A stretch of DNA of 57,760 nucleotides from Guyparkeria sp. WRN-7 (GCF_001641825.1 NZ_LRFH01000001.1:1-57760), one strand, 5' to 3'; numbered from the stretch's first letter, positions 1 to 8,515 are shown. The notes: generated from the sequence alone by a model not told the origin. A program made the numbers and translations.

Positions 1-26
1 CTTACGCTCGTCGTGTCACCTGTCAA
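1..26 (-). promoter_or_regulatory. Partial promoter running off the left edge
   Basis: On the minus strand a perfect -35 hexamer TTGACA (plus-strand 21-26) is followed, 16 bases later, by TAAG at the very edge, which would be the first four bases of a -10 box completed outside the window. It points leftwards, away from tRNA-Lys, so it probably drives the next gene beyond position 1. Only half of the -10 can be seen. Confidence 0.35.
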
Positions 27-52
27 GACCTGTTTTCGATCTTTTTTGGTGA

Positions 53-90
53 CTTCCGGCAGGCTTCTGATCAGCCCCTCGTGCCGGAAG
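53..90. repeat. Perfect 9-bp inverted repeat
   Basis: CTTCCGGCA at 53-61 is exactly matched by its reverse complement at 82-90, with a 20-base spacer. No U-run follows on either strand, so this is not a standard intrinsic terminator. It lies between tRNA-Lys and the leftward promoter at the window edge. Its role is unknown; it may be an mRNA end or a protein site. Confidence 0.5.
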
Positions 91-146
91 GGAGCGCGCA
101 TCTTACAGGAAGAAGTCACGCTTTCAACCCCTGTCGGGGTGGAATT

Positions 147-222
147 TGGTGGGTCGTGTAGGATTCGAACCTACGACCAATTGGTTAAAAGCCAACTGCT
201 CTACCAACTGAGCTAACGACCC
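147..222 (-). tRNA. tRNA-Lys (anticodon UUU)
   Basis: A complete 76-nt cloverleaf reads on the minus strand. The seven-base acceptor stem begins GGGTCGT and pairs with ACGACCC. The D arm is GCTC/GAGC, the anticodon loop CTTTTAA carries anticodon UUU, and the T loop is TTCGAAT. Discriminator A and an encoded CCA (147-149) follow. It has its own promoter at 240-267 just upstream. A tRNA-Lys also follows the tol-pal-ybgF genes in E. coli, so its presence after cpoB-queE-queC is conserved synteny. A weak 5-bp hairpin follows the 3' end (about 129-140), without a U-run. Confidence 0.97.
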
Positions 223-239
223 CCTGTTGAGGACTGCGC

Positions 240-267
240 ATTATACGCAGCTGTCCGGGGCTGACAA
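240..267 (-). promoter_or_regulatory. Sigma-70 type promoter of tRNA-Lys
   Basis: Read on the minus strand, a -35 box TTGTCA (plus-strand 262-267) and a perfect -10 box TATAAT (240-245) are separated by 16 bases. The predicted start lies about ten bases before the tRNA 5' end at 222. A short GGGG/CCCC hairpin followed by T6 (about 257-276) reads the other way, but no plus-strand gene precedes it. Confidence 0.75.
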
Positions 268-293
268 CCCCTTTTTTGCAGTTTTTTTGCAAC

Positions 294-353
294 CGGACGG
301 CTCGGACCAGCCAGCCGTCCGCAACCCCCTGATATCGGGACGGATACCGTCCC
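294..353. repeat. Two hairpins between queC and tRNA-Lys
   Basis: A 9-bp perfect inverted repeat (CGGACGGCT at 294-302, its complement at 313-321) and a 7-bp one with a 3-base loop (GGGACGG at 337-343, CCGTCCC at 347-353) follow the queC stop codon. Neither has a U-run in the queC direction, so they look like 3'-end stabilising or Rho-associated structures rather than a textbook terminator. Confidence 0.5.
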
Positions 354-363
354 TTAAAAGGCC

Positions 364-1041
364 TCAGGCGTAGCGGGTCGGATCGGGCACGCCGGCGTCC
401 CGGAAGCCCTGCTGGCGGTAGTGACAGGAATCACACCGGCCGCAGGCCCGTCCCGCCTCATCGGCACGGTAACAGGACACCGTCAGTCCGTAGTCGACAC
501 CCAGCGCCTGGCCGGTACGGATGATCTCGGCCTTGGTCATGTGGAGCAACGGCGCATGGATCTCGAAGGGGTGGGCCGCGGCCGTGGCGACATTGGCCAG
601 TTCCTGGAACTTTTCGATGAACGCCGGCCGGCAGTCCGGATAGCCCGAATAGTCGACGGCATTTACCCCGATATAGATGCGCCGTGCACTCAACACCTCC
701 GCCCACCCCAGGGCAAAGGACAGGAAAGTCAGGTTGCGCGCCGGCACGTAGGTACTCGGAATCTCGGATTGCGCCGGATCGTAGTCGGGCACCGACCGTT
801 CGACATCGGTCAGCGACGAGCCGGTGATCCCGTCCATGTCGATGCGAATGGTGCGGTGCTCGACCGCACCGGCTGCTTGGGCAACGCGCCCGGCCGCTGC
901 GAGCTCGGCACGGTGCCGCTGACCATAGTCGAAACTCAACGCATGCACGGCGTAGCCGTCGGCCCGCGCCATCCAGGCGAGGGTGGCCGAATCGAGGCCG
1001 CCGGAGAGCAGGACGATCGCCGGTTCTCGTGTCGCACTCAT
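364..1041 (-). CDS. queC: 7-cyano-7-deazaguanine synthase QueC
   Basis: QueC converts 7-carboxy-7-deazaguanine to preQ0 using ATP and ammonia, the last shared step in queuosine precursor synthesis in the cytoplasm. The 225-residue protein has the N-terminal PP-loop SGGLDS (residues 13-18) for ATP binding. A C-terminal four-cysteine zinc site is visible (C190, C200, C203, C206). Length is normal for the family. It starts with ATG two bases after the queE stop codon, so the two enzymes of consecutive steps are co-transcribed. QueD, QueF and Tgt are not in the window. The adjacent tRNA-Lys is not a queuosine substrate, so that proximity carries no functional message. Confidence 0.95.
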   Translation of the reverse strand: MSATREPAIVLLSGGLDSATLAWMARADGYAVHALSFDYGQRHRAELAAAGRVAQAAGAVEHRTIRIDMDGITGSSLTDVERSVPDYDPAQSEIPSTYVPARNLTFLSFALGWAEVLSARRIYIGVNAVDYSGYPDCRPAFIEKFQELANVATAAAHPFEIHAPLLHMTKAEIIRTGQALGVDYGLTVSCYRADEAGRACGRCDSCHYRQQGFRDAGVPDPTRYA

Positions 1042-1043
1042 GA

Positions 1044-1742
1044 CTAACGTCCCGGCTCGTCACCCCAGATCAGCTTGTGCAGCTGCATCTGGAAGCGGAT
1101 GTCCAGCCCGCTGTCGAGGATCCATTCGGCCAGCGTGCGCGGCGACACCCCTTCGAACACGGGCGAGAACAGCACGGCGAAACGCCGGGTCAGGTCATGC
1201 TCGCGGACACGGGCGACAGCCCAGTCGAAATCCTCGCGGGAACCGATCACCACCTTGATCTCGTCGCTGGACTTGAGGTGAGCGAGATTTTCCCAACGGT
1301 TACGCGTCTCCTCACCGGAAGACGGGGTCTTGAGGTCCATGACCACGTGAACCCGGGGATCGACCTCGGCGACATCCATCGCGCCGCTGGTTTCGAGGCT
1401 GACCTCGTGATCTGCGTCCGCCAATCGTCGCAGCAGGTCGATGCATCCGGGCTGGGCGAGCGGTTCGCCGCCGGTGACACAGACATGCCGGGTGTCGAGC
1501 TCGGCCACTCGGTCGAGGATCGACTCGGGCGACATGCGCTCGCCCCCGGTGAACGCGTAGGCGGTGTCGCAATAGACGCAGCGCAACGGGCAGCCAGTCA
1601 GCCGCACGAACACCGTCGGCCAGCCGATGTGATCCGACTCGCCCTGCAGCGAACGGAAGATCTCGGTAATCCGCAGGGAGCGGGTGGAGCGGTCGCCCAT
1701 CTGGTCGAGCGATGGAGTCCCTGCCGCGATCGCCTCGCTCAT
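1044..1742 (-). CDS. queE: 7-carboxy-7-deazaguanine synthase QueE (radical SAM)
   Basis: QueE is a radical SAM enzyme that rearranges 6-carboxy-5,6,7,8-tetrahydropterin into 7-carboxy-7-deazaguanine, feeding QueC. The cluster-binding motif CxxxCxxC is at C51, C55 and C58 (GCPLRCVYC), and the GGEP motif (VTGGEPL) follows near residue 110. The FRSLQGES segment near residue 30 is typical of the family. At 232 residues it is slightly long because of an N-terminal extension of about 20 residues before the first conserved strand. The start codon overlaps the cpoB stop as ATGA, so translation is probably coupled to cpoB. Confidence 0.95.
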   Translation of the reverse strand: MSEAIAAGTPSLDQMGDRSTRSLRITEIFRSLQGESDHIGWPTVFVRLTGCPLRCVYCDTAYAFTGGERMSPESILDRVAELDTRHVCVTGGEPLAQPGCIDLLRRLADADHEVSLETSGAMDVAEVDPRVHVVMDLKTPSSGEETRNRWENLAHLKSSDEIKVVIGSREDFDWAVARVREHDLTRRFAVLFSPVFEGVSPRTLAEWILDSGLDIRFQMQLHKLIWGDEPGR

Positions 1743-2689
1743 CCGCCACCCATGCGCGAGAGACGCTGCTTGGCCAGACCGGCCGCCTGCGAATCGGGGT
1801 AATCGGACATGACCTCGTTGAACAGCTGCCGCGCCGCCGCCTTGTCGCCCTGCTCCTGGGCGATGTAGCCCATCTTGAGCTTGGCATCCGGGATGCGGCG
1901 ACTTTGCGGGAACTGCTCGACCAATGCCGCGTAGGCGTCGCGTGCGGCGTCATAGTCCTGCTTGACGTAATAGGTCTCGCCCTTCCAGAAGAACGCGCTC
2001 GGCGACCAGCTGCCCTGCGGGTTGGCGTCGATAACCTTCTGGAACGCCTCGATCGCCGCGTCGTAATCGCCGCTCTTCAGCACGGAGAAGGCTTCGTTAT
2101 AGAGGGCCTGCTGCTCCTCGTCAGTCGCTGGCGCAGCGCCTGAAGAAGCGGTGGCAGCGCCCGAAGCCGCCGCGGCATCGCTGCCAGCGGAGGCGGACGG
2201 CGCTTGCGGTGCCGACGGCTGCTCTGGCGCGGACGGGGCGGTAGTGGACGGCTGGGCGCCCGCCGATGACATGGAACTGCCGGCCGCGGCCGACTGCTGC
2301 GAGCGGGCGGCCTCGAGGGCTTCCTGCATATCCTCCGACTGACGCTGCAACCGGCGCTCCTGTTCGGAGAGCTGACCGCGCACGGACTGCATCTGACGCT
2401 CGAGCGAGTCGACCCGCTGCATCAGTCGCTGGAGGAGCACGGCCTGCCCTGACTGGTTGGCCTCGCCGGCATTGGCCACTGGCGCCGTGCTGGCAGACGT
2501 CGTGTCGGCAGGCATGGTGCGCACAGCCGGTCGCTCATCGGCGGTCTTCGCCGTCTCCTCCGAGGACGATCCGCCCCAGTTGAGCCAGCCCGGTGCGTCC
2601 TGGGCCATTGCCGCCCCGCTGAGCGAGCAGGCAAAAACGCCGACCGCCAGGGGCAAGCCCCGGCGGCAAAGAGAAACGGATGCGCTCAT
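1739..2689 (-). CDS. cpoB: Cell division coordinator CpoB (YbgF, TPR protein)
   Basis: CpoB is a periplasmic protein that couples Tol activity to PBP1B-driven septal peptidoglycan synthesis. I chose the ATG at 2689 (316 residues). It has AGGA six bases upstream and gives a clean Sec signal peptide ending AMA at about residue 29. A start further upstream at 2740 would run into tolB. A coiled-coil stretch (about residues 80-130, heptad-like LLQRLMQRVDSLERQM) is the trimerisation region. A low-complexity Ala/Ser/Pro linker follows, then TPR repeats fill the last 120 residues. It lies 19 bases behind tolB, where pal would be expected to intervene. Confidence 0.92.
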   Translation of the reverse strand: MSASVSLCRRGLPLAVGVFACSLSGAAMAQDAPGWLNWGGSSSEETAKTADERPAVRTMPADTTSASTAPVANAGEANQSGQAVLLQRLMQRVDSLERQMQSVRGQLSEQERRLQRQSEDMQEALEAARSQQSAAAGSSMSSAGAQPSTTAPSAPEQPSAPQAPSASAGSDAAAASGAATASSGAAPATDEEQQALYNEAFSVLKSGDYDAAIEAFQKVIDANPQGSWSPSAFFWKGETYYVKQDYDAARDAYAALVEQFPQSRRIPDAKLKMGYIAQEQGDKAAARQLFNEVMSDYPDSQAAGLAKQRLSRMGGG

Positions 2690-2708
2690 GGATTTCCTGT
2701 CGTCTTTC

Positions 2709-4028
2709 TTAATCATTGAACGGCCCCCAGACCGGATCACGAACCTTGCCTCGATCGTAACGCAAGGTCTGCGGCTCGCCGCCGATTGCCGGAGAAATCT
2801 TCAACACGGAGCCACTGCCGGACTGCGCCGCATAAACGACCATGGCCCCGTTCGGTGCGTAGCTGGGCCGCTCTTCGCTACCGCCACGACTGAGCAGCTT
2901 GCGCTCGCCGTCATCAAGCGTCTGCTCGGCGACGAAGAAGCCGTTGTCGTTCCGCACGACCAGCGCCAGGTTCTCGCCATCCGGGGAAACGCGCGGCCCG
3001 GCGGCGTAAGGCGCATCGAAGGTCAGGCGCATGGCCCGGTCATCCGGCCCGCTCTGACGAAACACCTGCGGCTGACCGTAACGATCGGAGGTGAACGCCA
3101 GGCTGCGGTTGTCCGGGTACCAGCTCGGCTCGGTCTCGATGGCGCCCGAGTGCGTCCATTTTGTCAGGCGGCGGGTATCCAGGTCGATCACGTAGATGTC
3201 CGGATTGCTCCCCTTGGACAGGGTCACCGCAATCTTGTCGCCCCGCGGCGACCAGGCAGGCGCACCGTTGATGCCCGGGTAGTCGGTGAGCTGGTAGCGA
3301 TCACCGGTGGAGAGGTTCTGCACCCAGATCGCCGAGCGGTTGCCCTCGAAGGACACGTAGGCGAGCTTGCCGCCATCGGGCGACCAGCTGGGCGACATGA
3401 TCGGGTACGGCGACTGGAGCACGGTGCGCGGGTTGGCCCCGTCCGAATCGGCGATCTGCAGGGTGAACACCTTGTTGTCGTCACGGCCGCGTTCGGTGAC
3501 GTAGGCCAGACGAGTCGAGAACGCCCCACGATCGCCGGTCAGCTCCTCGTAGACGATGTCGCTGATGCGATGGGCGACCGAGCGATCGGCCGAGGTGGCC
3601 GCCGTGATCTGGCTGCCGGCCAGGCGCCGGCCGGAGCTGATGTCGATCAGGTAGAACCGGGCCTTCAGGCGGTCGCCCTGCGCCTCGGCCTGCCCCATCA
3701 CCACGTAGCGGGCATCCCCGGCACGCCAATCATCGATGCGCAGCTGTTGCGGCGAGACCGGCTGCCCCGGCATGGCGCCACGGCCGATCGGAGCGAACAG
3801 GCCGGAGCGGGCGAGGTCGTCGCTGACGATCTGTGCCAGATCGTCCACCGAACCGGGCTGATCGAACGGCACCACGGCAATGGGAACGCCGGTCTCGGTA
3901 CCGCCGGTGATATCGATCTGGAGCGCCGCCCGGGCTGGACCGGTCATCAACAGGACCGCTATCCCGGCCAGTGTCCCGACCATGACGGATACGCGCCGCG
4001 CGCGACGAATTAAGGCCACTACGTTCAT
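2709..4028 (-). CDS. tolB: Tol-Pal system beta-propeller protein TolB
   Basis: TolB is the periplasmic propeller that binds Pal and TolA and transmits inner-membrane energy to the outer membrane during constriction. The protein (439 residues from the ATG at 4028; a GTG three codons upstream is possible) has a signal peptide ending ARA near residue 34. An N-terminal alpha/beta domain follows. Five WD40-like propeller blades are recognisable by repeated SPDG-type turns (WSPDGGKLAY, WSPRGDKIAV, WYPDNRSLAF, VSPDGENLAL, YAPNGAMVVY). It follows tolA by 24 bases. Its normal partner gene pal is not downstream, so Pal must be encoded elsewhere or be replaced. Confidence 0.96.
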   Translation of the reverse strand: MNVVALIRRARRVSVMVGTLAGIAVLLMTGPARAALQIDITGGTETGVPIAVVPFDQPGSVDDLAQIVSDDLARSGLFAPIGRGAMPGQPVSPQQLRIDDWRAGDARYVVMGQAEAQGDRLKARFYLIDISSGRRLAGSQITAATSADRSVAHRISDIVYEELTGDRGAFSTRLAYVTERGRDDNKVFTLQIADSDGANPRTVLQSPYPIMSPSWSPDGGKLAYVSFEGNRSAIWVQNLSTGDRYQLTDYPGINGAPAWSPRGDKIAVTLSKGSNPDIYVIDLDTRRLTKWTHSGAIETEPSWYPDNRSLAFTSDRYGQPQVFRQSGPDDRAMRLTFDAPYAAGPRVSPDGENLALVVRNDNGFFVAEQTLDDGERKLLSRGGSEERPSYAPNGAMVVYAAQSGSGSVLKISPAIGGEPQTLRYDRGKVRDPVWGPFND

Positions 4029-4052
4029 GACAATCACCCCGGGATCACCCCG

Positions 4053-5180
4053 TTATTCCGGCTTAAAGCGCAATGTGAGTTCTTCCTGGAAAATCGATTC
4101 GAGCTCCGGCTCGGGCAGCGGCGAGGACGCCTCGATCGCCTGCACCACCGAGCGCTCGAACAAGCGGTCACCGTCGCAGCGCTCCACGCTCACGTCGCGC
4201 ACCCGACCATTACTGTCCTGGCGCACCGTCACGCTGCAAGTCCAGCCGACCTTGGCGCCGGGCGGACGCTGCCAGTTGCGCCGGACCTTCGCCTGGATGG
4301 CCGCCGCCCAGCGTCCGAGGGCATCCTGCTCGGCGCGCGCCTGCTGCTCCGCGGCCAATTGCTCGCGAAGGGCACGCTCGCGCGCCTCTCGTTCGGCCTG
4401 TTTCCGAGCCGCCTCGGCCTCGCGCCGGGCCTGCTCTTCCGCCTCCTTGCGCGCCTTTTCCTCGGCGGCCTTGCGGGCCTTCTCTTCGGCCTCGCGACGC
4501 GCCTTTTCCTCGGCTTCGCGGCGCGCCTTTTCTTCGGCCTCCTTGCGGGCGCGCTCCTCGGCCGCCTTTCGAGCGGCTTCGGCCTCCTTGCGCGCCTTTT
4601 CCTCGGCCGCCTTGCGCGCCGCCTCGGCTTCCTCGCGAGCCTTTTCCTCGGCGGCGCGGCGCTTGGCGGCCTCCTCGGCCTCCTTGCGTGCCTTTTCGGC
4701 CTCTCGGCGCTCGGCCGCGGCCTTCTCCTGAGCAGCCTGCGCCGCCTCGCGGGCAGCCTTGGCTTCTTCAAGCGCCGCCTGGCGCTCGGCCTCCATCTCT
4801 GCCTGCTGTTCCTTGATCTTCGCCAGTCGCTCCGCCTCGGCCTTGGCGGCCTGTTCGCGCTTCTCGCGCAGTTCGGCCAGCTGCTGGGCGCGCGCCTCCT
4901 CGGCACGACGGGCGGCGGCCGCCTCCTCGGCGGCCTGCTTCTGTTCCCTGACTTCCTGTTCGCGCGCCTCGCGTTGCTGGCGCATCCGCTCGGCCTGTTT
5001 CTCGATCGCCGCCGAGGAAACCGACTCGGCCTCGATGGTCGGCAGATCGGTCGCCTCACCACTGGGCTGGACACGCTCGGGCTGCCAGAGTTCGTGGAAG
5101 ACAATCGCCAGCGCCAAGAACAGGTGCAGCAGGACCGCCGCGATCACGGCACCAGGCATCCGCGCGAGCATCCGCAACAT
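4053..5180 (-). CDS. tolA: Cell envelope integrity protein TolA
   Basis: TolA spans the periplasm and links the TolQR proton motor to TolB/Pal. The 375-residue protein shows the three expected parts. There is a single N-terminal membrane helix (about residues 12-28) and a very long charged Ala/Glu/Lys/Arg helix (about 45-285). A globular C-terminal TolA domain (about 290-375) contains WTCSVTVRQDSNGRV. The helix is built from an eight-residue period (EAEEKARR and variants), seen in the DNA as 24-bp imperfect repeats. The start is the first of several Met codons, placed three bases behind tolR. Confidence 0.95.
   Translation of the reverse strand: MLRMLARMPGAVIAAVLLHLFLALAIVFHELWQPERVQPSGEATDLPTIEAESVSSAAIEKQAERMRQQREAREQEVREQKQAAEEAAAARRAEEARAQQLAELREKREQAAKAEAERLAKIKEQQAEMEAERQAALEEAKAAREAAQAAQEKAAAERREAEKARKEAEEAAKRRAAEEKAREEAEAARKAAEEKARKEAEAARKAAEERARKEAEEKARREAEEKARREAEEKARKAAEEKARKEAEEQARREAEAARKQAEREARERALREQLAAEQQARAEQDALGRWAAAIQAKVRRNWQRPPGAKVGWTCSVTVRQDSNGRVRDVSVERCDGDRLFERSVVQAIEASSPLPEPELESIFQEELTLRFKPE
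4420..4720 (-). repeat. Imperfect 24-bp tandem repeats inside tolA
   Basis: About a dozen degenerate 24-bp units encode Glu-Glu-Lys-Ala-Arg-(Lys/Arg)-Glu-Ala octads of the TolA domain II helix. Units between about 4430 and 4560 are nearly identical, so length variation by slippage is plausible. Boundaries are approximate because the repeat decays on both sides. Confidence 0.7.
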
Positions 5181-5183
5181 CGG

Positions 5184-5633
5184 TCAGCGCTCCTCCGCGT
5201 TCGTCTCGGTCGGCCGGGAATCGGTCACCAGCCCCACCTTGGTCGCACCACCCTGCTGGGCGGCCACCATGGCCTGCATCACGTTGTCGTAGTTGGACTC
5301 CCGGTCACCCTTGACCAGGACCGGCCCGTCGGGATCGACCTGGCGAGCGGCCGCGACCAGTTCGGTCACGGTCGACAGGCTGACCGGGGCGTCCGGGTTG
5401 TCGGCCTTGTTGACGAAATACTCCCCGTCGCGGTTGACGACGATCAGCAGGGGCGGCTCGTCGCTTTCCTCGAGCGGGCTGGCCGATGCCTGCGGCGGCT
5501 CGACTTCCACCCCCTGCTGCAGCATCGGCGCGGTCACCATGAAGATGACCAGCAGCACCAGCATCACGTCGATATAGGGAACGACGTTGATCTCGGCGAC
5601 CATGCGTCGTGTCCGTCGTGTCCGCCGCGCCAT
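5184..5633 (-). CDS. tolR: Tol-Pal motor subunit TolR (ExbD family)
   Basis: TolR works with TolQ in the inner membrane as a proton-driven motor energising TolA. It has 149 residues. A single membrane helix (about residues 18-40) carries the essential aspartate D22 in the VVPYIDVMLVLLVIFM segment. The remaining ExbD-type domain is periplasmic. It lies three bases after tolQ and three before tolA. Family length is about 140-150 residues, so it is complete. Confidence 0.96.
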   Translation of the reverse strand: MARRTRRTRRMVAEINVVPYIDVMLVLLVIFMVTAPMLQQGVEVEPPQASASPLEESDEPPLLIVVNRDGEYFVNKADNPDAPVSLSTVTELVAAARQVDPDGPVLVKGDRESNYDNVMQAMVAAQQGGATKVGLVTDSRPTETNAEER

Positions 5634-5636
5634 GGC

Positions 5637-6314
5637 TTACTTGCCTCCCAGCTGTCGCTGCAGCAGCCCCAGGAACTCGTCGATGAAGTTCTCGTAGCGC
5701 CCGGCGAGCCAGTCGACGCGCTGGGTGTAGCGGTTATAGGCGATCACCGCCGGGATGGCGGCGAACAGGCCCATGGCCGTGGCGATCAGCGCCTCGGCGA
5801 TCGGCGGGGCAACAGCCGCCAGCGTGGCGCTCTGCATTGCACCGAGATTCATGAAGGCGCTCATGATCCCCCAGACGGTGCCGAACAGCCCGACGTAGGG
5901 GCTGACCGAACCGACGGTGGCGAGAAACGGCACGCCTTCCTCGAGCTGGTCGATCTGGCGGTTCTCGGCCACGCGCATGGCGCGCTCGACGCCGCCGATG
6001 ACATGGTCATGGCGACGCTCCTCGGCCTGGCGCAACCGCTGGAATTCGCGAAAGCCGGCCTCGAAGATCGCCTCGTGCCCCTCGCGCGGTCGCGCCTCGC
6101 GGGAGATGCGGTCGTAGAAGTCATTGAGGCTGCCGCCGGCCCAGAAGCTGCGCTCGAACTGACGCACGCCGCTGACGGCACGCTTGTAGACCCGCGCCTT
6201 GTGGAAGATGAGCGCCCAGGAGCCGATCGAGGCCAGCACCAGGATGATCAGGACCAGCTGGACGGGCAGGCTTGCCCCGGTGATCAGTTCGACGACGGAT
6301 GGATCGGAATTCAC
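5637..6314 (-). CDS. tolQ: Tol-Pal motor subunit TolQ (MotA/TolQ/ExbB proton channel)
   Basis: TolQ forms the pentameric stator-like channel around TolR. The 225-residue protein has three membrane segments (about residues 13-37, 128-155 and 165-190). Conserved loop and helix residues such as GLFGTVWGIMSAF and ATAMGLFAAIPAVIAYN are typical of the proton-channel domain. It uses a GTG start overlapping the ybgC stop codon by four bases (GTGA), implying translational coupling. Confidence 0.96.
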   Translation of the reverse strand: MNSDPSVVELITGASLPVQLVLIILVLASIGSWALIFHKARVYKRAVSGVRQFERSFWAGGSLNDFYDRISREARPREGHEAIFEAGFREFQRLRQAEERRHDHVIGGVERAMRVAENRQIDQLEEGVPFLATVGSVSPYVGLFGTVWGIMSAFMNLGAMQSATLAAVAPPIAEALIATAMGLFAAIPAVIAYNRYTQRVDWLAGRYENFIDEFLGLLQRQLGGK

Positions 6315-6799
6315 GCGAAAGACTCCAGGATCGGCTCGGGTATGGGTTTGGGACGAAAGGTCTCGGCATCGACGCAGACCACGCGCACCGACACCTCACA
6401 CAGGACCGAGGAATCGGCGGAATGTTCCACACGCTGGGTAAAGTCGATGGCCGCTGCACGCAGGCGTGCCACCTCGCAGGTGACATGGAGCGAGTCATTA
6501 AATCGTGCCGGTCGGCGATATTCAAGCGAGGCCCGGGCCACCACGAACACCACCTGCTGCTGGTCGCGAAGCGCATCCTGCTCCCATCCGCGGGCACGCA
6601 GCCATTCGGTCCGGGCCCGTTCGCAGAAGTTGAGGTAGCGGGCGTGATAGACCACGCCACCGGCGTCCGTGTCCTCGTAATAAACACGCACCGGCCAACG
6701 AAAGACGTCGCGACTCGACAAACCTACTGCGCCACCCGATTGCGGCATCGCGTGCTCGTTCACTCCTCGCCTATCGGCTTGATATGTCTCGTCGCTCAC
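6311..6799 (-). CDS. ybgC: Tol-Pal associated acyl-CoA thioesterase YbgC
   Basis: YbgC is a cytoplasmic hot-dog-fold thioesterase of the 4HBT family. It is the first gene of the tol operon in most gammaproteobacteria, and its link to phospholipid metabolism is still debated. The catalytic region YYEDTDAGGVVYHA is at residues 40-53 (D45 is the likely catalytic Asp). I take the GTG at 6799 because AAGGAG lies eight bases upstream. This gives 162 residues with an extension of about 30 residues before the fold. An internal Met at residue 18 is an alternative start. It lies 48 bases behind ruvB, so the ruv and tol genes may share transcripts. Confidence 0.92.
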   Translation of the reverse strand: MSDETYQADRRGVNEHAMPQSGGAVGLSSRDVFRWPVRVYYEDTDAGGVVYHARYLNFCERARTEWLRARGWEQDALRDQQQVVFVVARASLEYRRPARFNDSLHVTCEVARLRAAAIDFTQRVEHSADSSVLCEVSVRVVCVDAETFRPKPIPEPILESFA

Positions 6800-6847
6800 T
6801 GCGCGGCTCCTTGCAATCGGGCGGCTCGCGACGGTTTGTCGAGCCGC

Positions 6848-7915
6848 TTACGCATCATCGCGAGGCGTCCCCGTCGCCGGTTCGGCGAGATCGACCGACC
6901 ACTGCGCCGGCGGCGTGAAACCGAAGTGCTCCCAGGTCTGGCGGGTCGCCATGCGTCCGCGCGGCGTGCGGATCAGAAAGCCCTGCTGGATCAGGTAGGG
7001 CTCGAGGACATCCTCGATGGTGTCGCGCGACTCGCCGATGGCCGCGGCAAGGTTGTCCAGCCCCACCGGCCCGCCGTCGAACTTCGTCAGCAGCGTCTCG
7101 AGCAGGCGCCGGTCCTGGTGGTCGAAACCGCGCCGGTCGACCTTGAGCATGTCCAGGGCCGCGCTCGCGATGTCGCGATCGACGCGGCCGCCGCCCTTGA
7201 CGTCGGCATAGTCGCGCACCCGCCGCAGCAGCCGGTTGGCGATCCGCGGGGTGCCGCGCGAGCGCGCCGCGATCTCGCGGGCGCCGTGGGCATCCATCTC
7301 CAACTGAGTCAGCCGGGCCGAGCGCTCAACGATGTGCACCAGGTGATCGACCTCGTAGAACTCGAGCCGCTGGATGATGCCGAAGCGATCGCGCAGCGGG
7401 TTGGTCAGCATGCCGGCCCGCGTGGTCGCACCCACGAGCGTGAACGGCGGCAGGTCGAGCTTGATCGAACGGGCTGCCGGGCCCTCGCCGATCATGATGT
7501 CGATCTGGTAGTCCTCCATCGCCGGGTAGAGGATCTCCTCGACCACCGAGGAGAGGCGATGGATCTCGTCGATGAACAGCACGTCGCCCGGTTCGAGGTT
7601 GGTCAGCAGGGCGGCGAGATCGCCGGGGCGCTCGAGCACCGGGCCGGAGGTCTGCTTGAGGCTCACGCCCATCTCGTTGGCGATGATGTGCGCCAGCGTC
7701 GTCTTGCCCAGCCCCGGCGGACCGAAGATCAGGACGTGGTCGAGCGGCTCGCCGCGATTGCGCGCGGCCGGGACGAAGATCTCCATCTGCTCGACCACTG
7801 CCGGCTGGCCGATGTAGTCGGCCAGTTTCCGCGGCCGCAGGGCCCGCTCGAGGGCCTCCTCGTCGGGGCGGTGCTCGGAGCTGACGAAACGCGCGTCTTC
7901 CATCGGTTCAGCCAT
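6848..7915 (-). CDS. ruvB: Holliday junction branch migration helicase RuvB
   Basis: RuvB is the hexameric AAA+ motor that drives branch migration of Holliday junctions with RuvA. The 355-residue protein has Walker [10 protein letters not shown] (about residues 65-73), Walker B DEIHRL, sensor 1 GATTRAG and the C-terminal winged-helix domain with [11 protein letters not shown]. It lies three bases behind ruvA. The last 20 residues (rich in Pro/Ala/Thr) are a poorly conserved tail. Confidence 0.98.
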   Translation of the reverse strand: MAEPMEDARFVSSEHRPDEEALERALRPRKLADYIGQPAVVEQMEIFVPAARNRGEPLDHVLIFGPPGLGKTTLAHIIANEMGVSLKQTSGPVLERPGDLAALLTNLEPGDVLFIDEIHRLSSVVEEILYPAMEDYQIDIMIGEGPAARSIKLDLPPFTLVGATTRAGMLTNPLRDRFGIIQRLEFYEVDHLVHIVERSARLTQLEMDAHGAREIAARSRGTPRIANRLLRRVRDYADVKGGGRVDRDIASAALDMLKVDRRGFDHQDRRLLETLLTKFDGGPVGLDNLAAAIGESRDTIEDVLEPYLIQQGFLIRTPRGRMATRQTWEHFGFTPPAQWSVDLAEPATGTPRDDA

Positions 7916-7918
7916 GGC

Positions 7919-8515
7919 TTACTTGACCGTCTGTCGCAGGGCGAGGCGGATCAGGGCCTCGGCATCCGCCGCGCCTTCCTTCTCGGCCCGGGTGATCATG
8001 CGATTGGCCTCGGCCGGCTTGTAGCCCAGCGCCTCGAGCGCGCTCAGGGCCTCGTCCCGCGGGCTTTCTTCGGCGGGCACGCCGCCGACGGCCGCCGGAG
8101 CGGCCGTCCCCGGCGTCTTGTCGAGCCGGTCGCGCATCTCGATGATCAGCCGCTCGGCGGTCTTCTTGCCGATGCCCGGCACCTTGGTCAGCGCGGTGAC
8201 GTCGTCGTTCATGACGCAGTCGCGGAACTGTGCCTCCGACATGCCCGAAAGCACCGCCACCGCCATGCGCGGGCCGATGCCCGAGACCTTGATCAGGGCA
8301 CGGAACAGGTCGCGCTCGCGCACGGTGGCAAAACCGTAGAGCAGCTGGGCGTCCTCGCGCACCACCAGGTGGGTGTGCAGGACCACGTCGTCCTCACCCT
8401 GGGTGGCGAAGAAGGTCGACATCGGCGCCTCGACCTCGTAGCCGATGCCATGCACGTCCACCAGCAGGAATGGCGGCTTGCGCGTCAGCACGCGCCCGGC
8501 CAAACGACCAATCAT
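7919..8515 (-). CDS. ruvA: Holliday junction DNA helicase subunit RuvA
   Basis: RuvA binds four-way junctions as a tetramer and loads RuvB. The 198-residue protein begins with the OB-fold ([10 protein letters not shown]). It has two helix-hairpin-helix motifs (KVSGIGPRMAVAVL near residue 75 and KVPGIGKKTAERL near 110). A flexible linker precedes the C-terminal UBA-like domain (about 150-198) that contacts RuvB. It overlaps the ruvC stop by four bases. Confidence 0.98.
   Translation of the reverse strand: MIGRLAGRVLTRKPPFLLVDVHGIGYEVEAPMSTFFATQGEDDVVLHTHLVVREDAQLLYGFATVRERDLFRALIKVSGIGPRMAVAVLSGMSEAQFRDCVMNDDVTALTKVPGIGKKTAERLIIEMRDRLDKTPGTAAPAAVGGVPAEESPRDEALSALEALGYKPAEANRMITRAEKEGAADAEALIRLALRQTVK

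Noticed and set aside
13-216. A 67-residue plus-strand frame overlapping the tRNA
   Set aside because: It runs through the tRNA-Lys gene on the opposite strand and lacks a ribosome binding site. It is an artefact of the tRNA sequence.
257-285. A plus-strand terminator (GGGG/CCCC hairpin with T6)
   Set aside because: No plus-strand gene precedes it, and its TTGTCA complement is better explained as the -35 box of the tRNA-Lys promoter.
4359-6638. A 759-residue Leu/Gly/Arg-rich plus-strand frame opposite tolA-tolQ
   Set aside because: Its repeat pattern is the complement of the tolA octad repeat, not a protein repeat of its own.
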